From contig JAJYOH010000391.1 of NCBI GenBank assembly GCA_021796315.1, positions 1 through 5,982 on the forward strand: a stretch of 5,982 bases of DNA, given 5' to 3'. The DNA comes from Chloroflexota bacterium. Lineage in GTDB: Bacteria > Chloroflexota > Anaerolineae > Anaerolineales > Villigracilaceae. Both the position numbers and the translations under genes were made by a program. Shown in pieces: positions 1 through 5,958 of this stretch; the first letter of the stretch is position 1, and each line of letters opens with the position of its first letter. Under the pieces are notes generated by a model. It did no database searches. It saw only the letters and a program-made list of their open reading frames with translations, and was not told the DNA's origin.

Positions 1-297
1 AATCAAGGCGTGGCTGTCATCGGCGCTGAGACGGACGCATACACGCGTCTAATGAGTATCCGCCCACAGCTTGTGTCCAGCGCCTTAAACGACATCCGTC
101 TCGGCGTGCGTGACTTGATGCGGCTGACGCGCAGCGGGCAATTTCCCTCCGGCGAATTCTTTGGTCAGGTCGGGTTGGCGCCCTTCCACGAGTGGGAAAG
201 TCGAATTCCACAAACTGTAAAAGATCGGTTACTGGAGATTGAAAATAGCCTGAACGATGGGTCCATTCAAACAAATGTGCCCTATAAAAGTCCTTAA
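1..297 (+). CDS. C-terminal part of a BMP-family substrate-binding protein (5' end outside window)
   Basis: The reading frame is open from base 1 (first residues NQGVAVIG) to TAA at 295-297, so the true start lies to the left; the GTG at 10 is just an internal Val codon. The 98 visible residues match the last third of a BMP-family (PnrA-like) binding protein. A strand ending in VIGAETD corresponds to the family's IIGVDTD, then come a helix with LVSSALNDIRLGV (family pattern hTSxxKxxxxAV), a short Gly-rich hairpin (SGEFFGQVGLAPFHEW) and a final helix ending in NDGSIQT (family: hhsGKIxh). The same segments can be aligned in order with residues 287-376 of the downstream lipoprotein, so this is a paralogue. 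It differs at usual ligand-site positions: the first Asp of the GVDxD motif is Glu, and the conserved Lys of the SxxKK helix is Asn. Ligand specificity is therefore probably different. The N-terminus, signal peptide and any fused domain cannot be seen. No clear T-tailed terminator follows it. Confidence 0.75.
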   Translation, partial: NQGVAVIGAETDAYTRLMSIRPQLVSSALNDIRLGVRDLMRLTRSGQFPSGEFFGQVGLAPFHEWESRIPQTVKDRLLEIENSLNDGSIQTNVPYKSP

Positions 298-307
298 GAT
301 TCCACGA

Positions 308-324
308 CCTTGCAAGACGCAAGG
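308..324. repeat. Perfect 6-bp inverted repeat overlapping the -35 region
   Basis: CCTTGC (308-313) and GCAAGG (319-324) are exact inverted copies around a 5-nt spacer. The element sits 10 bases after the stop of the upstream gene and overlaps the proposed -35 box at 310-315. It could be an operator for a dimeric repressor, or the remains of a weak terminator for the upstream gene. The following bases (GTTGGCTTTAT) make a poor U-tract, which speaks against an efficient terminator. Confidence 0.4.
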
Positions 325-338
325 GTTGGCTTTATACT
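310..338 (+). promoter_or_regulatory. Putative sigma70-type promoter of the lipoprotein gene
   Basis: TTGCAA (310-315, 4 of 6 matches to TTGACA) and TATACT (333-338, 5 of 6 matches to TATAAT) are separated by exactly 17 bases. Transcription would begin near 345, giving a leader of about 100 nt before the ATG at 445. This is the best-spaced promoter-like pair I found between the two genes. It is a consensus match only, with no experimental support. Confidence 0.5.
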
Positions 339-358
339 TGTAGTGTGGGAAACGAACC

Positions 359-398
359 ACTTAAATCAGTAGGTGCGCTTGCACAGACTTGATTAAGT
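359..398 (+). promoter_or_regulatory. Long imperfect hairpin in the 5' leader of the lipoprotein gene
   Basis: Positions 359-364 pair with 393-398, 366-368 with 390-392, 369-370 with 387-388, and 373-376 (GTGC) with 381-384 (GCAC), around a GCTT loop (377-380). This gives 15 base pairs, with single-base bulges at A365 and T389 and a symmetric AG/AG internal loop (371-372 and 385-386). It lies wholly inside the predicted leader, 36 bases before the Shine-Dalgarno sequence (434-438). No T-run follows, so it is not a terminator. It may protect the mRNA, act as a protein-binding leader or be a DNA operator. I do not recognise it as a known riboswitch class. Confidence 0.4.
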
Positions 399-444
399 TT
401 CGTCCAGCCCCAACATATTTCCACCAAACTAACAGGAGAAGAAA

Positions 445-1584
445 ATGAAGAAACTTTACACCGTTTTGGCCGTTATTCTTTTGGCCTCCATGGTCCTGAC
501 CGCCTGCGGCAGCCCCGCGACCCCGGCCGCGACCGAAGCGCCCGTTGTTACCGCAGCTCCCGCTGACACTGCGGTCCCGCCGACTGTAGCACCGACCACA
601 GCGCCGAAATTCAAAGTTGGCGAAGTGACCGATCTCGGTGGTGTTGATGACAAGTCCTTCAATGCCAGTGGTTGGCAGGGCGTGCAAGACGCCATTGCTC
701 AACTGGGCGTAGATGGCAAGTACCTCGAGTCCAAGCAACAGTCTGACTATGCCAAGAACATCCAGCAGTTCCTGGATGAGAAGACCGACCTGATTGTCAC
801 CGTCGGCTTCCTGCTCGGCGTCGACACCGCCACCGCCGCCAAAGCCAATCCGAACACCAAGTTCGCCATCGTGGACTATTCCTATCCTGACTGCTTCGGC
901 ACTGCTGTCGAAGGCAAGGACTGCGGTTCCGCGACGGAAATGCCCAACGTCTTGGGTTTGACTTTCCAAACTGACCAGGCCGCTTTCATGGCTGGTTACG
1001 CTGCCGCCGCTTCGACCAAGACCGGCACGGTCGGTACCTTCGGTGGCATCAACATCCCGCCCGTTACCATCTTCATGAAGGGCTTCCAGGCTGGCGTTGA
1101 ATATTACAACACCCAGAAGAAAGCCAGCGTCAAGCTGCTCGGCTGGGACACCAAGAAGAATGATGGTTTGTTCACAGGCAACTTCGACTCCACCGACGAT
1201 GGCAAGAAATTTGCCACATCCCTGGCACAGGAAGGCGCCGACATCATCATGCCCGTTGCTGGCCCGGTTGGCCTCGGCTCTGCCTCCTATTGCCAACAGA
1301 GCGGCAAGTGCAAGATCATCGGCGTTGACACCGACTGGACAGTTTCTTCTGCTGAGTACAAGGACATTATTTTGACCTCAGTCATCAAGAAGATCAACGT
1401 GGCTGTGTTCAACACCATCAAGTCTGCTCAGGCAGGCTCCTTCAAAGGCGGCGTCTATGTCAGCACGCTCGCCAACGGTGGTGTGGACATCGCTCCGGTC
1501 GCCGGCGCTTCCGCCGACTTGACTGCCGAACTTGCCCAGATCAAAGCCGATATCATCTCCGGCAAGATTACCATCGCACCGTAG
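445..1584 (+). CDS. BMP-family ABC transporter substrate-binding lipoprotein (nucleoside-binding type)
   Basis: This 379-residue protein is the extracytoplasmic receptor of the importer encoded downstream. Residues 1-20 are a signal peptide (MKK, a hydrophobic core, then lipobox LTAC), with lipid-anchored Cys21. Residues 22-55 are a Thr/Ala/Pro-rich tether. The BMP domain runs from about 56 to 377. It starts with VGEVTDLGGVDDKSFN (58-73), the family hallmark. By alignment to Treponema PnrA (numbering recalled), Asp63 and Phe72 should contact the ligand and Phe247 (GNFDS) should be the second stacking aromatic. PVAGPVGLG (270-278), GVDTD (293-297) and the SxxKK helix (312-316) are further family motifs. 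The ATG at 445 follows AGGAG (434-438) with 6 bases between. The gene ends in tandem stops TAG TAA. Two close cysteine pairs (150/160 and 283/289) could form disulfides. A purine nucleoside is the likely ligand by family; other ligands cannot be excluded. Confidence 0.93.
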   Translation: MKKLYTVLAVILLASMVLTACGSPATPAATEAPVVTAAPADTAVPPTVAPTTAPKFKVGEVTDLGGVDDKSFNASGWQGVQDAIAQLGVDGKYLESKQQSDYAKNIQQFLDEKTDLIVTVGFLLGVDTATAAKANPNTKFAIVDYSYPDCFGTAVEGKDCGSATEMPNVLGLTFQTDQAAFMAGYAAAASTKTGTVGTFGGINIPPVTIFMKGFQAGVEYYNTQKKASVKLLGWDTKKNDGLFTGNFDSTDDGKKFATSLAQEGADIIMPVAGPVGLGSASYCQQSGKCKIIGVDTDWTVSSAEYKDIILTSVIKKINVAVFNTIKSAQAGSFKGGVYVSTLANGGVDIAPVAGASADLTAELAQIKADIISGKITIAP

Positions 1585-1600
1585 TAAAGCAGCTCGCGAA

Positions 1601-1633
1601 GGCCGGGGGGGATTTATCCCCCGGCCTTTTTTT
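1601..1633 (+). terminator. Strong Rho-independent terminator after the lipoprotein gene
   Basis: GGCCGGGGG (1601-1609) pairs perfectly with CCCCCGGCC (1618-1626) around an 8-nt loop, and seven T follow at once (1627-1633). The hairpin begins 16 bases after the stop codon. It lies between the binding-protein gene and the ATPase gene, so it should end most lipoprotein transcripts and limit read-through into the rest of the locus. Confidence 0.9.
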
Positions 1634-1645
1634 GTCTCTGAAATT

Positions 1646-1732
1646 AATAGAAAGTTTGTAACGGCGGCTTTGAATAATAAGCGGGAAAGACGTTAAAATA
1701 GTTCAAATTGCCACCGCTACAAGCGTTCTATT
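1646..1732. repeat. Long imperfect inverted repeat between lipoprotein and ATPase genes
   Basis: The left arm (1646-1674, 29 nt) matches the reverse complement of the right arm (1702-1732, 31 nt) at 25 of 29 aligned positions, with one 2-base gap (T1708-T1709). The ends are exact: AATAGAA (1646-1652) against TTCTATT (1726-1732) outside, and TTTGAA (1669-1674) against TTCAAA (1702-1707) inside. As RNA, one of the four differences is a G-U pair. The 27-nt centre is A-rich and holds a promoter-like -10 box. The right arm runs into six T (1731-1736), so a transcript coming from upstream would fold into a terminator-like structure ahead of the ATPase gene. It could be an attenuator, a paired operator or a small MITE-like repeat. 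The sequence alone does not decide. Confidence 0.75.
1670..1699 (+). promoter_or_regulatory. Possible promoter for the ATPase-permease genes
   Basis: TTGAAT (1670-1675, 4 of 6 matches to the -35 consensus) and TAAAAT (1694-1699, 5 of 6 matches to the -10 consensus) are 18 bases apart. Both lie inside the inverted repeat, mostly in its A-rich centre. Initiation would be near 1706, downstream of the terminator at 1601-1633, so these genes could be transcribed without read-through. An RNA starting there lacks the left arm and could not form the long hairpin. The match is moderate, in AT-rich DNA where chance hits are common. Confidence 0.35.
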
Positions 1733-1766
1733 TTTTAGCGCAAACATCAATGCAGGAGAGCGTGCC

Positions 1767-3338
1767 ATGACGACTGTTCTGGAATTGCGCGGGATTACAA
1801 AAACTTTTCCCGGTGTATTGGCAAATGACAACGTCAATCTCACATTGGAGCAGGGAGAGATCCATGCTCTGCTGGGAGAAAACGGCGCGGGAAAAACCAC
1901 GCTGATGAACATCCTTTACGGTTTGTACAAACCCGATAAGGGCGAGATTCTTGTAAAGGGTCAGAAGGTGGATATTCAAGACCCGAATGACGCCATTGCA
2001 CGCGGCATCGGGATGGTGCATCAGCACTTCATGCTCATCCCGGTCATGACCGTCACTGAAAATGTAATGCTTGGCATTGAACCGACGCACAACGGAATCT
2101 TTCTTGATAAAGCCAAAGTCACAAAACATATCCGCGAAATTTCCAAACAATACGGCCTCGAAGTTGATCCGGATGCGTATATCAAAGATTTGCCGGTGGG
2201 CATTCAGCAGCGCGTGGAGATCATCAAGGTGCTCTATCGCCAGGCCGACGTTCTCATTCTGGATGAACCAACCGCGGTACTGACACCGCAGGAGGTTGAG
2301 GGACTTTTCAAAATCCTGCAGACGCTTATCGACGCGGGCAAATCCATCATTTTCATTACCCATAAACTCAAGGAAGTCATGGCCGTTGCAGACCGCATCA
2401 CGGTTCTGCGCCTCGGACGGACAGCGGGCACCGTTTCGCCGAAGGTGGTTACGCCCGAGAAATTGGCAACGATGATGGTGGGACGCGAAGTCAATCTCGT
2501 CGTCCGTAAAAAACTGTCCCAACCCCAGGGCCCCGCGCTCAAGGTCAAGGATCTTTTCGTGCGGGATGAACGCAAGAACATGGTAGTCAACGGTGTGACA
2601 TTCGACGTTCGCAAAGGTGAAGTGCTGGGCGTTGCCGGCGTTCAGGGTAATGGCCAGACGGAACTGGTCTATGCCCTTACCGGGCTTCTTCCCTCCGAAT
2701 CTGGAGAAATGATCCTGCTCGGCAAACCTGTCCGCCACACATCGCCGCGCACCATCATTGAACGCGGCGTAGCGCACATTCCCGAAGATCGTCAAAAACA
2801 CGGACTCTTGCTATCCTTCCCCCTCTACGATAATTTTGTCCTTTGCAACTATTATCTTCCGCCCTTTGCCAGAGGACTTTCCCTGCAACAAAAAGTGATC
2901 ATTGAAAATGGCGAAAAATTAATCAAGCAATTCGATGTGCGTACGCCAAACGTTTATGTCAATACGTCCACTCTTTCAGGCGGCAACCAGCAAAAGGTCA
3001 TCGTTGGACGCGAATTCTCGCGCCCAATCGAGCTATTGATCGCATCGCAGCCCACACGCGGCCTGGATGTTGGTTCGATCGAATACATCCACAGCCGTAT
3101 CATCGAAAAACGGGATGAAGGCACAGCCGTCCTGCTGGTCTCATCCGAACTGGATGAGATTCTGGCGCTCTCAGATCGCATCGCGGTCATGTATCGCGGC
3201 CAGATCGTGGAAATTGTGGATGCAGCCAAAACCAGCAAAGAATATATCGGCTTGTTAATGGCAGGCATCAATCCTGCCGACGCGGCCAAGTCTGCTCCCA
3301 AGGCCGCAAAACACACCGAAGCCGAGCGCGTCTTCTAG
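1767..3338 (+). CDS. Nucleoside/simple-sugar type ABC importer ATPase, two fused nucleotide-binding domains (NupO/YufO-like)
   Basis: This 523-residue cytoplasmic ATPase drives the importer; its length and two-domain layout are normal for the family. NBD1 (about 4-240) has Walker A GENGAGKTT (37-45), Q-loop Gln86, a signature-region LPVGIQQ (142-148), Walker B VLILDEP (162-168) with catalytic Glu167, and switch His199. NBD2 (about 258-500) has a Walker A with Gln297 in place of Lys (GVQGNGQT, 291-298), a canonical signature LSGGNQQK (403-410), a Walker B without Asp-Glu (LLIASQPT, 423-430) and Ser instead of the switch His (VSSELDE, 458-464). So the site made of NBD1 Walker motifs and the NBD2 signature is competent, and the other is degenerate. 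IASQPTRGLDVGSIEYIH is the form I recall from BMP-type ATPases rather than from ribose (RbsA) types. The ATG at 1767 follows AGGAG (1754-1758) with 8 bases between. The last 20 residues are an Ala/Lys/Glu-rich tail. Confidence 0.93.
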   Translation: MTTVLELRGITKTFPGVLANDNVNLTLEQGEIHALLGENGAGKTTLMNILYGLYKPDKGEILVKGQKVDIQDPNDAIARGIGMVHQHFMLIPVMTVTENVMLGIEPTHNGIFLDKAKVTKHIREISKQYGLEVDPDAYIKDLPVGIQQRVEIIKVLYRQADVLILDEPTAVLTPQEVEGLFKILQTLIDAGKSIIFITHKLKEVMAVADRITVLRLGRTAGTVSPKVVTPEKLATMMVGREVNLVVRKKLSQPQGPALKVKDLFVRDERKNMVVNGVTFDVRKGEVLGVAGVQGNGQTELVYALTGLLPSESGEMILLGKPVRHTSPRTIIERGVAHIPEDRQKHGLLLSFPLYDNFVLCNYYLPPFARGLSLQQKVIIENGEKLIKQFDVRTPNVYVNTSTLSGGNQQKVIVGREFSRPIELLIASQPTRGLDVGSIEYIHSRIIEKRDEGTAVLLVSSELDEILALSDRIAVMYRGQIVEIVDAAKTSKEYIGLLMAGINPADAAKSAPKAAKHTEAERVF

Positions 3339-3342
3339 GAGG
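3337..3342 (+). promoter_or_regulatory. Shine-Dalgarno AGGAGG overlapping the ATPase stop codon; fixes a GTG start
   Basis: A full AGGAGG uses the last two bases of the ATPase stop codon TAG (3336-3338) and lies 5 bases before the GTG at 3348. This supports GTG as the real start of the first permease and suggests that its translation is coupled to termination on the ATPase gene. Confidence 0.8.
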
Positions 3343-3347
3343 CCTGT

Positions 3348-4613
3348 GTGACAGACAACGAAGTCAAGAAGGCTACTGAAAAGAAAAAATCCGAGGCTGA
3401 AGAAAAAAATATTTCGGCCCTTATTGAAAACTTGCTGGTGCCTGTGCTCGCGGTTTTAACGGGACTCATCATCGGCGGAATCGTCATCGCCATCACCAAC
3501 GACGTGGCCATTGCCGCCTGGCAAAATTTCTTCCAGAAGCCGGGGGCAGCATTCAAAGCGTCCTGGGACGCGGTCGCCACTGGTTACGGGGCATTGTTCA
3601 GCGGCTCGCTTGGCAAACCCGCCGATATGATCGCCGGCATTCAGCAATACATGGCAACCGGTGATTCCAAGGCAATGCTGAAGTCGTTTTATCCGATCAC
3701 GGAAAGTCTGGTCACAGCCACGCCTTATATCTTTGCGGGTCTGGCAGTGGCGCTCGGCTTCAAAGGCGGCCTGTTCAACATCGGCGCCGAAGGTCAGTTC
3801 TACATGGGTGCGCTCGCATCGGCTTATGTTGGTTACAGTATTATTGGCATGCCGTGGTTCTTCCATCTGCCGCTTGCCATTTTGGCAGGCGCCGCCGCCG
3901 GAGCTGTTTGGGGCGCGATCCCGGGTTTTCTCAAAGCCAAATTTGGCGCTCATGAAGTGGTCAACACCATCATGATGAATTATGTTGCTTTTAGTTTAAG
4001 CGACTGGCTATTAAACGGCCCAATGAAGGCCAGTGGCTATCGTCCTGTGACTCCCAATATTGAAGTCAGCGCCGAGTTGCCGCGTTTTTTCCCGGACCCG
4101 TTGCGATTCAACTGGGGCTTTCCACTTGCGTTGGCGGTGGCGGTTTTGGTGTACTGGTTCCTGTTCAAAACCACGCTTGGATTTGAGATCCGCGCGGTGG
4201 GAGCCAACCCGGATGCCGCCAAATATTCCGGTATGAGCGTAGTGAGGAACATCATTCTTATCATGACGTTGAGTGGCGCGCTGGCCGGACTGGCTGGTGC
4301 GGCGCAGGTGCTTGGCACCGATCACTGGGTCGGGCAGGGCTTCTCTGCTGGTTACGGGTTCGACTCCATTGCCCTGGCGCTGCTTGGGAAGAGCAATCCG
4401 ATCGGGGTTGTGCTGGCCGCTCTCCTGTTCGGAGTGTTGCGAAGCGGAGCAACCAGCATGCAGTCGCTGGCTGGGATCCCGATCCATATTATCTCCATCA
4501 TTCAGGGCTTGGTGATTATTTTTGTCGCCGCTCCGGCAATTATCCGCGGCATCTATCGAATCCGCATTGGCAGTGCAGACACGACCGTTCTGACGCGCGG
4601 CTGGGGCAAATAA
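3348..4613 (+). CDS. ABC importer permease, BPD_transp_2 family (NupP/YufP-like)
   Basis: This 421-residue inner-membrane protein is one half of the transport channel. The first 22 residues are Lys/Glu-rich and probably cytoplasmic. A membrane segment at about 29-50 is followed by a long polar region (51-117), then the conserved core: ESLVTATPYIFAGLAVALGF (119-138), then NIGAEGQ (144-150), the family's hallmark. Hydrophobic segments follow at about 151-167, 170-192, 203-222, 257-275, 299-320, 335-365 and 377-400. The cytoplasmic loop GANPDAAKYSGM (285-296) is the family's usual candidate for contact with the ATPase. The GTG start is chosen for its AGGAGG. Only 9 bases separate it from the ATPase stop, so the two genes share an operon. 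This permease should pair with the next gene's product; the NIGAEGQ form and its position first in the pair match the NupP/YufP subunit. Confidence 0.92.
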   Translation: MTDNEVKKATEKKKSEAEEKNISALIENLLVPVLAVLTGLIIGGIVIAITNDVAIAAWQNFFQKPGAAFKASWDAVATGYGALFSGSLGKPADMIAGIQQYMATGDSKAMLKSFYPITESLVTATPYIFAGLAVALGFKGGLFNIGAEGQFYMGALASAYVGYSIIGMPWFFHLPLAILAGAAAGAVWGAIPGFLKAKFGAHEVVNTIMMNYVAFSLSDWLLNGPMKASGYRPVTPNIEVSAELPRFFPDPLRFNWGFPLALAVAVLVYWFLFKTTLGFEIRAVGANPDAAKYSGMSVVRNIILIMTLSGALAGLAGAAQVLGTDHWVGQGFSAGYGFDSIALALLGKSNPIGVVLAALLFGVLRSGATSMQSLAGIPIHIISIIQGLVIIFVAAPAIIRGIYRIRIGSADTTVLTRGWGK

Positions 4614-4634
4614 GCCAGAGAGCCGAGGATAAAC

Positions 4635-5903
4635 ATGACAACCGAAACTCTTCAGCAAAATAAAAAGGCTTCCAGCCAACGTCAAATCACCACAAGCGCT
4701 GTCCTGCTCGTGATGGCGCTTCTGATGTTCGTGCTCTTTGCGCGCCATACCCAACCCGGCCAGCAAGCCACCTTTGGCATGAATATGAACGACAACGCAG
4801 GCACCATTGTCATACCAGACCTGACACTGCCTGTCCAACCGTCCCTTTATGCTCTGATCGCCATAACCGTATTTCTGGCGGGTTGGCAATTGGCGCGCGG
4901 CATTCGTTCGACGGGTCTTCTGGTCGGGTTCGTAGGCTTTGCTTTCGTTGCATCCTTCCTCATTTGGGCGACAAAAGATCAAGCCTTTAATCTTGTCGGC
5001 ATGATGAGCAGTTCTTTGGTCAGCGCCACGCCGATCGCGCTGGCCGCCTTATGCGGAGTCATCAGCGAGCGTGCCGCGGTGGTTAACATCGCCATCGAAG
5101 GCATTATGCTGATTTCCGCGCAGACTGGCGTGGTATCGGCTACAATTTCACACAATCTGTGGGTCGGTCTTGTCGTTGCCATTCTGACTGGCGGCGTGAT
5201 CGCCGCACTTCACGCTCTGCTTGTCATCCGCTTCAAAGTGGACCAGATCGTCAGCGGCGTTGCCATCAACATCTTCGCCACCGGAGCGACATCATTCATC
5301 TCGTCCCGTTATCTTGAGAAGAACATTGACGGGCTGAATAACTCCGGCACTTTCCAGACCATCACCATTCCACTGCTTTCCAAAATTCCCATAATCGGAC
5401 CGGTCTTTTTCCAGGATAACATCATTGTTTATTTGATGATCATACTGGTTGTGGTCGTACACATTCTGCTGTTCTACACCCCCTGGGGTCTTCGTACTCG
5501 TGCAGTGGGCGAACATCCCAAAGCGGCAGACACGCTCGGCATCAATGTTTATCTGATGCGCTACGTGAACGTCATCATCGGCGGCATGATTGCCGGACTG
5601 GGCGGCGCGTACTTCACCATCGGCTCGGTGGGACGCTTCGATCAGAACATGACCGCCGGAAAAGGCTTCATCGGTCTGGCCGCCATGATCTTCGGAAAAT
5701 GGAATCCCATCGGAGCATTTTCCTCATCGCTGATTTTTGGCTTCGCGGATTCGATTCAGGTCAAGATGCAAATCCTGGGCGTGAACATCCCCTCCGAGTT
5801 CCTGCAAATGACCCCCTATATCGTAACCATGATCGTGCTGACCGGCCTCATTGGACGCGCCTTGCCGCCCGCCGCCGATGGCATGCCATACGAAAAACAA
5901 TAA
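4635..5903 (+). CDS. ABC importer permease, BPD_transp_2 family (NupQ/YufQ-like)
   Basis: This 422-residue inner-membrane protein is the second half of the channel. Three hydrophobic segments come before the core (about 21-36, 70-87 and 94-112), the first two joined by a polar loop (37-69). The core begins with LVSATPIALAALCGVISERA (128-147) followed by VVNIAIEGIML (149-159), the NupQ-type version of the NIGxEG motif. Further segments lie at about 175-198, 203-222, 263-282, 308-330, 345-370 and 389-409. The loop VGEHPKAADTLGI (291-303) is the likely coupling region, and GFIGLAAMIFGKWNP (344-358) is strongly conserved in this family. The ending PPAADGMPYEK is also familiar from it. The ATG at 4635 follows GAGGA (4625-4629) with 5 bases between. 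It lies 21 bases after the first permease and is closed by a terminator, so it is the last gene of the operon. About 100 N-terminal residues precede the conserved core. Confidence 0.92.
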   Translation: MTTETLQQNKKASSQRQITTSAVLLVMALLMFVLFARHTQPGQQATFGMNMNDNAGTIVIPDLTLPVQPSLYALIAITVFLAGWQLARGIRSTGLLVGFVGFAFVASFLIWATKDQAFNLVGMMSSSLVSATPIALAALCGVISERAAVVNIAIEGIMLISAQTGVVSATISHNLWVGLVVAILTGGVIAALHALLVIRFKVDQIVSGVAINIFATGATSFISSRYLEKNIDGLNNSGTFQTITIPLLSKIPIIGPVFFQDNIIVYLMIILVVVVHILLFYTPWGLRTRAVGEHPKAADTLGINVYLMRYVNVIIGGMIAGLGGAYFTIGSVGRFDQNMTAGKGFIGLAAMIFGKWNPIGAFSSSLIFGFADSIQVKMQILGVNIPSEFLQMTPYIVTMIVLTGLIGRALPPAADGMPYEKQ

Positions 5904-5927
5904 ATTCATTCGCATCCTTTCTGGGCG

Positions 5928-5958
5928 AGGAGCCGGGCCACCGGCTCCTTCTTTATTT
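5928..5958 (+). terminator. Rho-independent terminator ending the transporter operon
   Basis: AGGAGCCGG (5928-5936) pairs perfectly with CCGGCTCCT (5941-5949) around a GCCA loop, followed by a T-rich tail (TCTTTATTT, 5950-5958). It begins 25 bases after the stop of the second permease. The tail is broken by C and A, so it may be less efficient than the terminator at 1601-1633. Confidence 0.82.

Noticed and set aside
345..360. Small GTGG/CCAC hairpin at the predicted transcription start
   Set aside because: It has only 4 bp with an 8-nt loop and competes with the much longer 359-398 hairpin, so it is likely chance.
298..444. Purine riboswitch in the lipoprotein leader
   Set aside because: The function would fit, but I could not find the three-way junction with its paired loops or the conserved core of that class. 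Only a single long stem is visible.
361..1296. 311-codon open frame on the minus strand across the lipoprotein gene
   Set aside because: It is a Gly-rich translation antisense to a clear BMP-family gene, with no recognisable domain. The plus-strand gene has a ribosome site, signal peptide and terminator.
1708..1734. Alternative promoter TTGCCA (1708-1713) with TATTTT (1729-1734)
   Set aside because: The -35 box is good (5 of 6), but the spacing is only 15 bases and the -10 box is weak. The 1670-1699 pair is better spaced.
1728..2801. 357-codon open frame on the minus strand across the ATPase gene
   Set aside because: It is the complement of well-conserved ATPase motifs and shows no family resemblance of its own. 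Long antisense frames are common opposite codon-biased genes.
3033..3070. Frameshift or sequencing error to explain the missing Walker B Asp-Glu in NBD2
   Set aside because: The frame is continuous, flanking motifs are intact, and this family normally carries a degenerate second Walker B with Gln before Pro-Thr.
4011..4982. 323-codon minus-strand frame spanning parts of both permease genes
   Set aside because: The product is rich in Arg, His, Gln and Asn with no membrane or domain pattern, and it crosses the junction of two real genes.
1767..5903. Ribose/galactose (RbsA-RbsC) importer
   Set aside because: Those sets use a periplasmic Peripla_BP_4-type receptor and usually one permease gene. 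Here the receptor is BMP-type, and two different BPD_transp_2 permeases are present.
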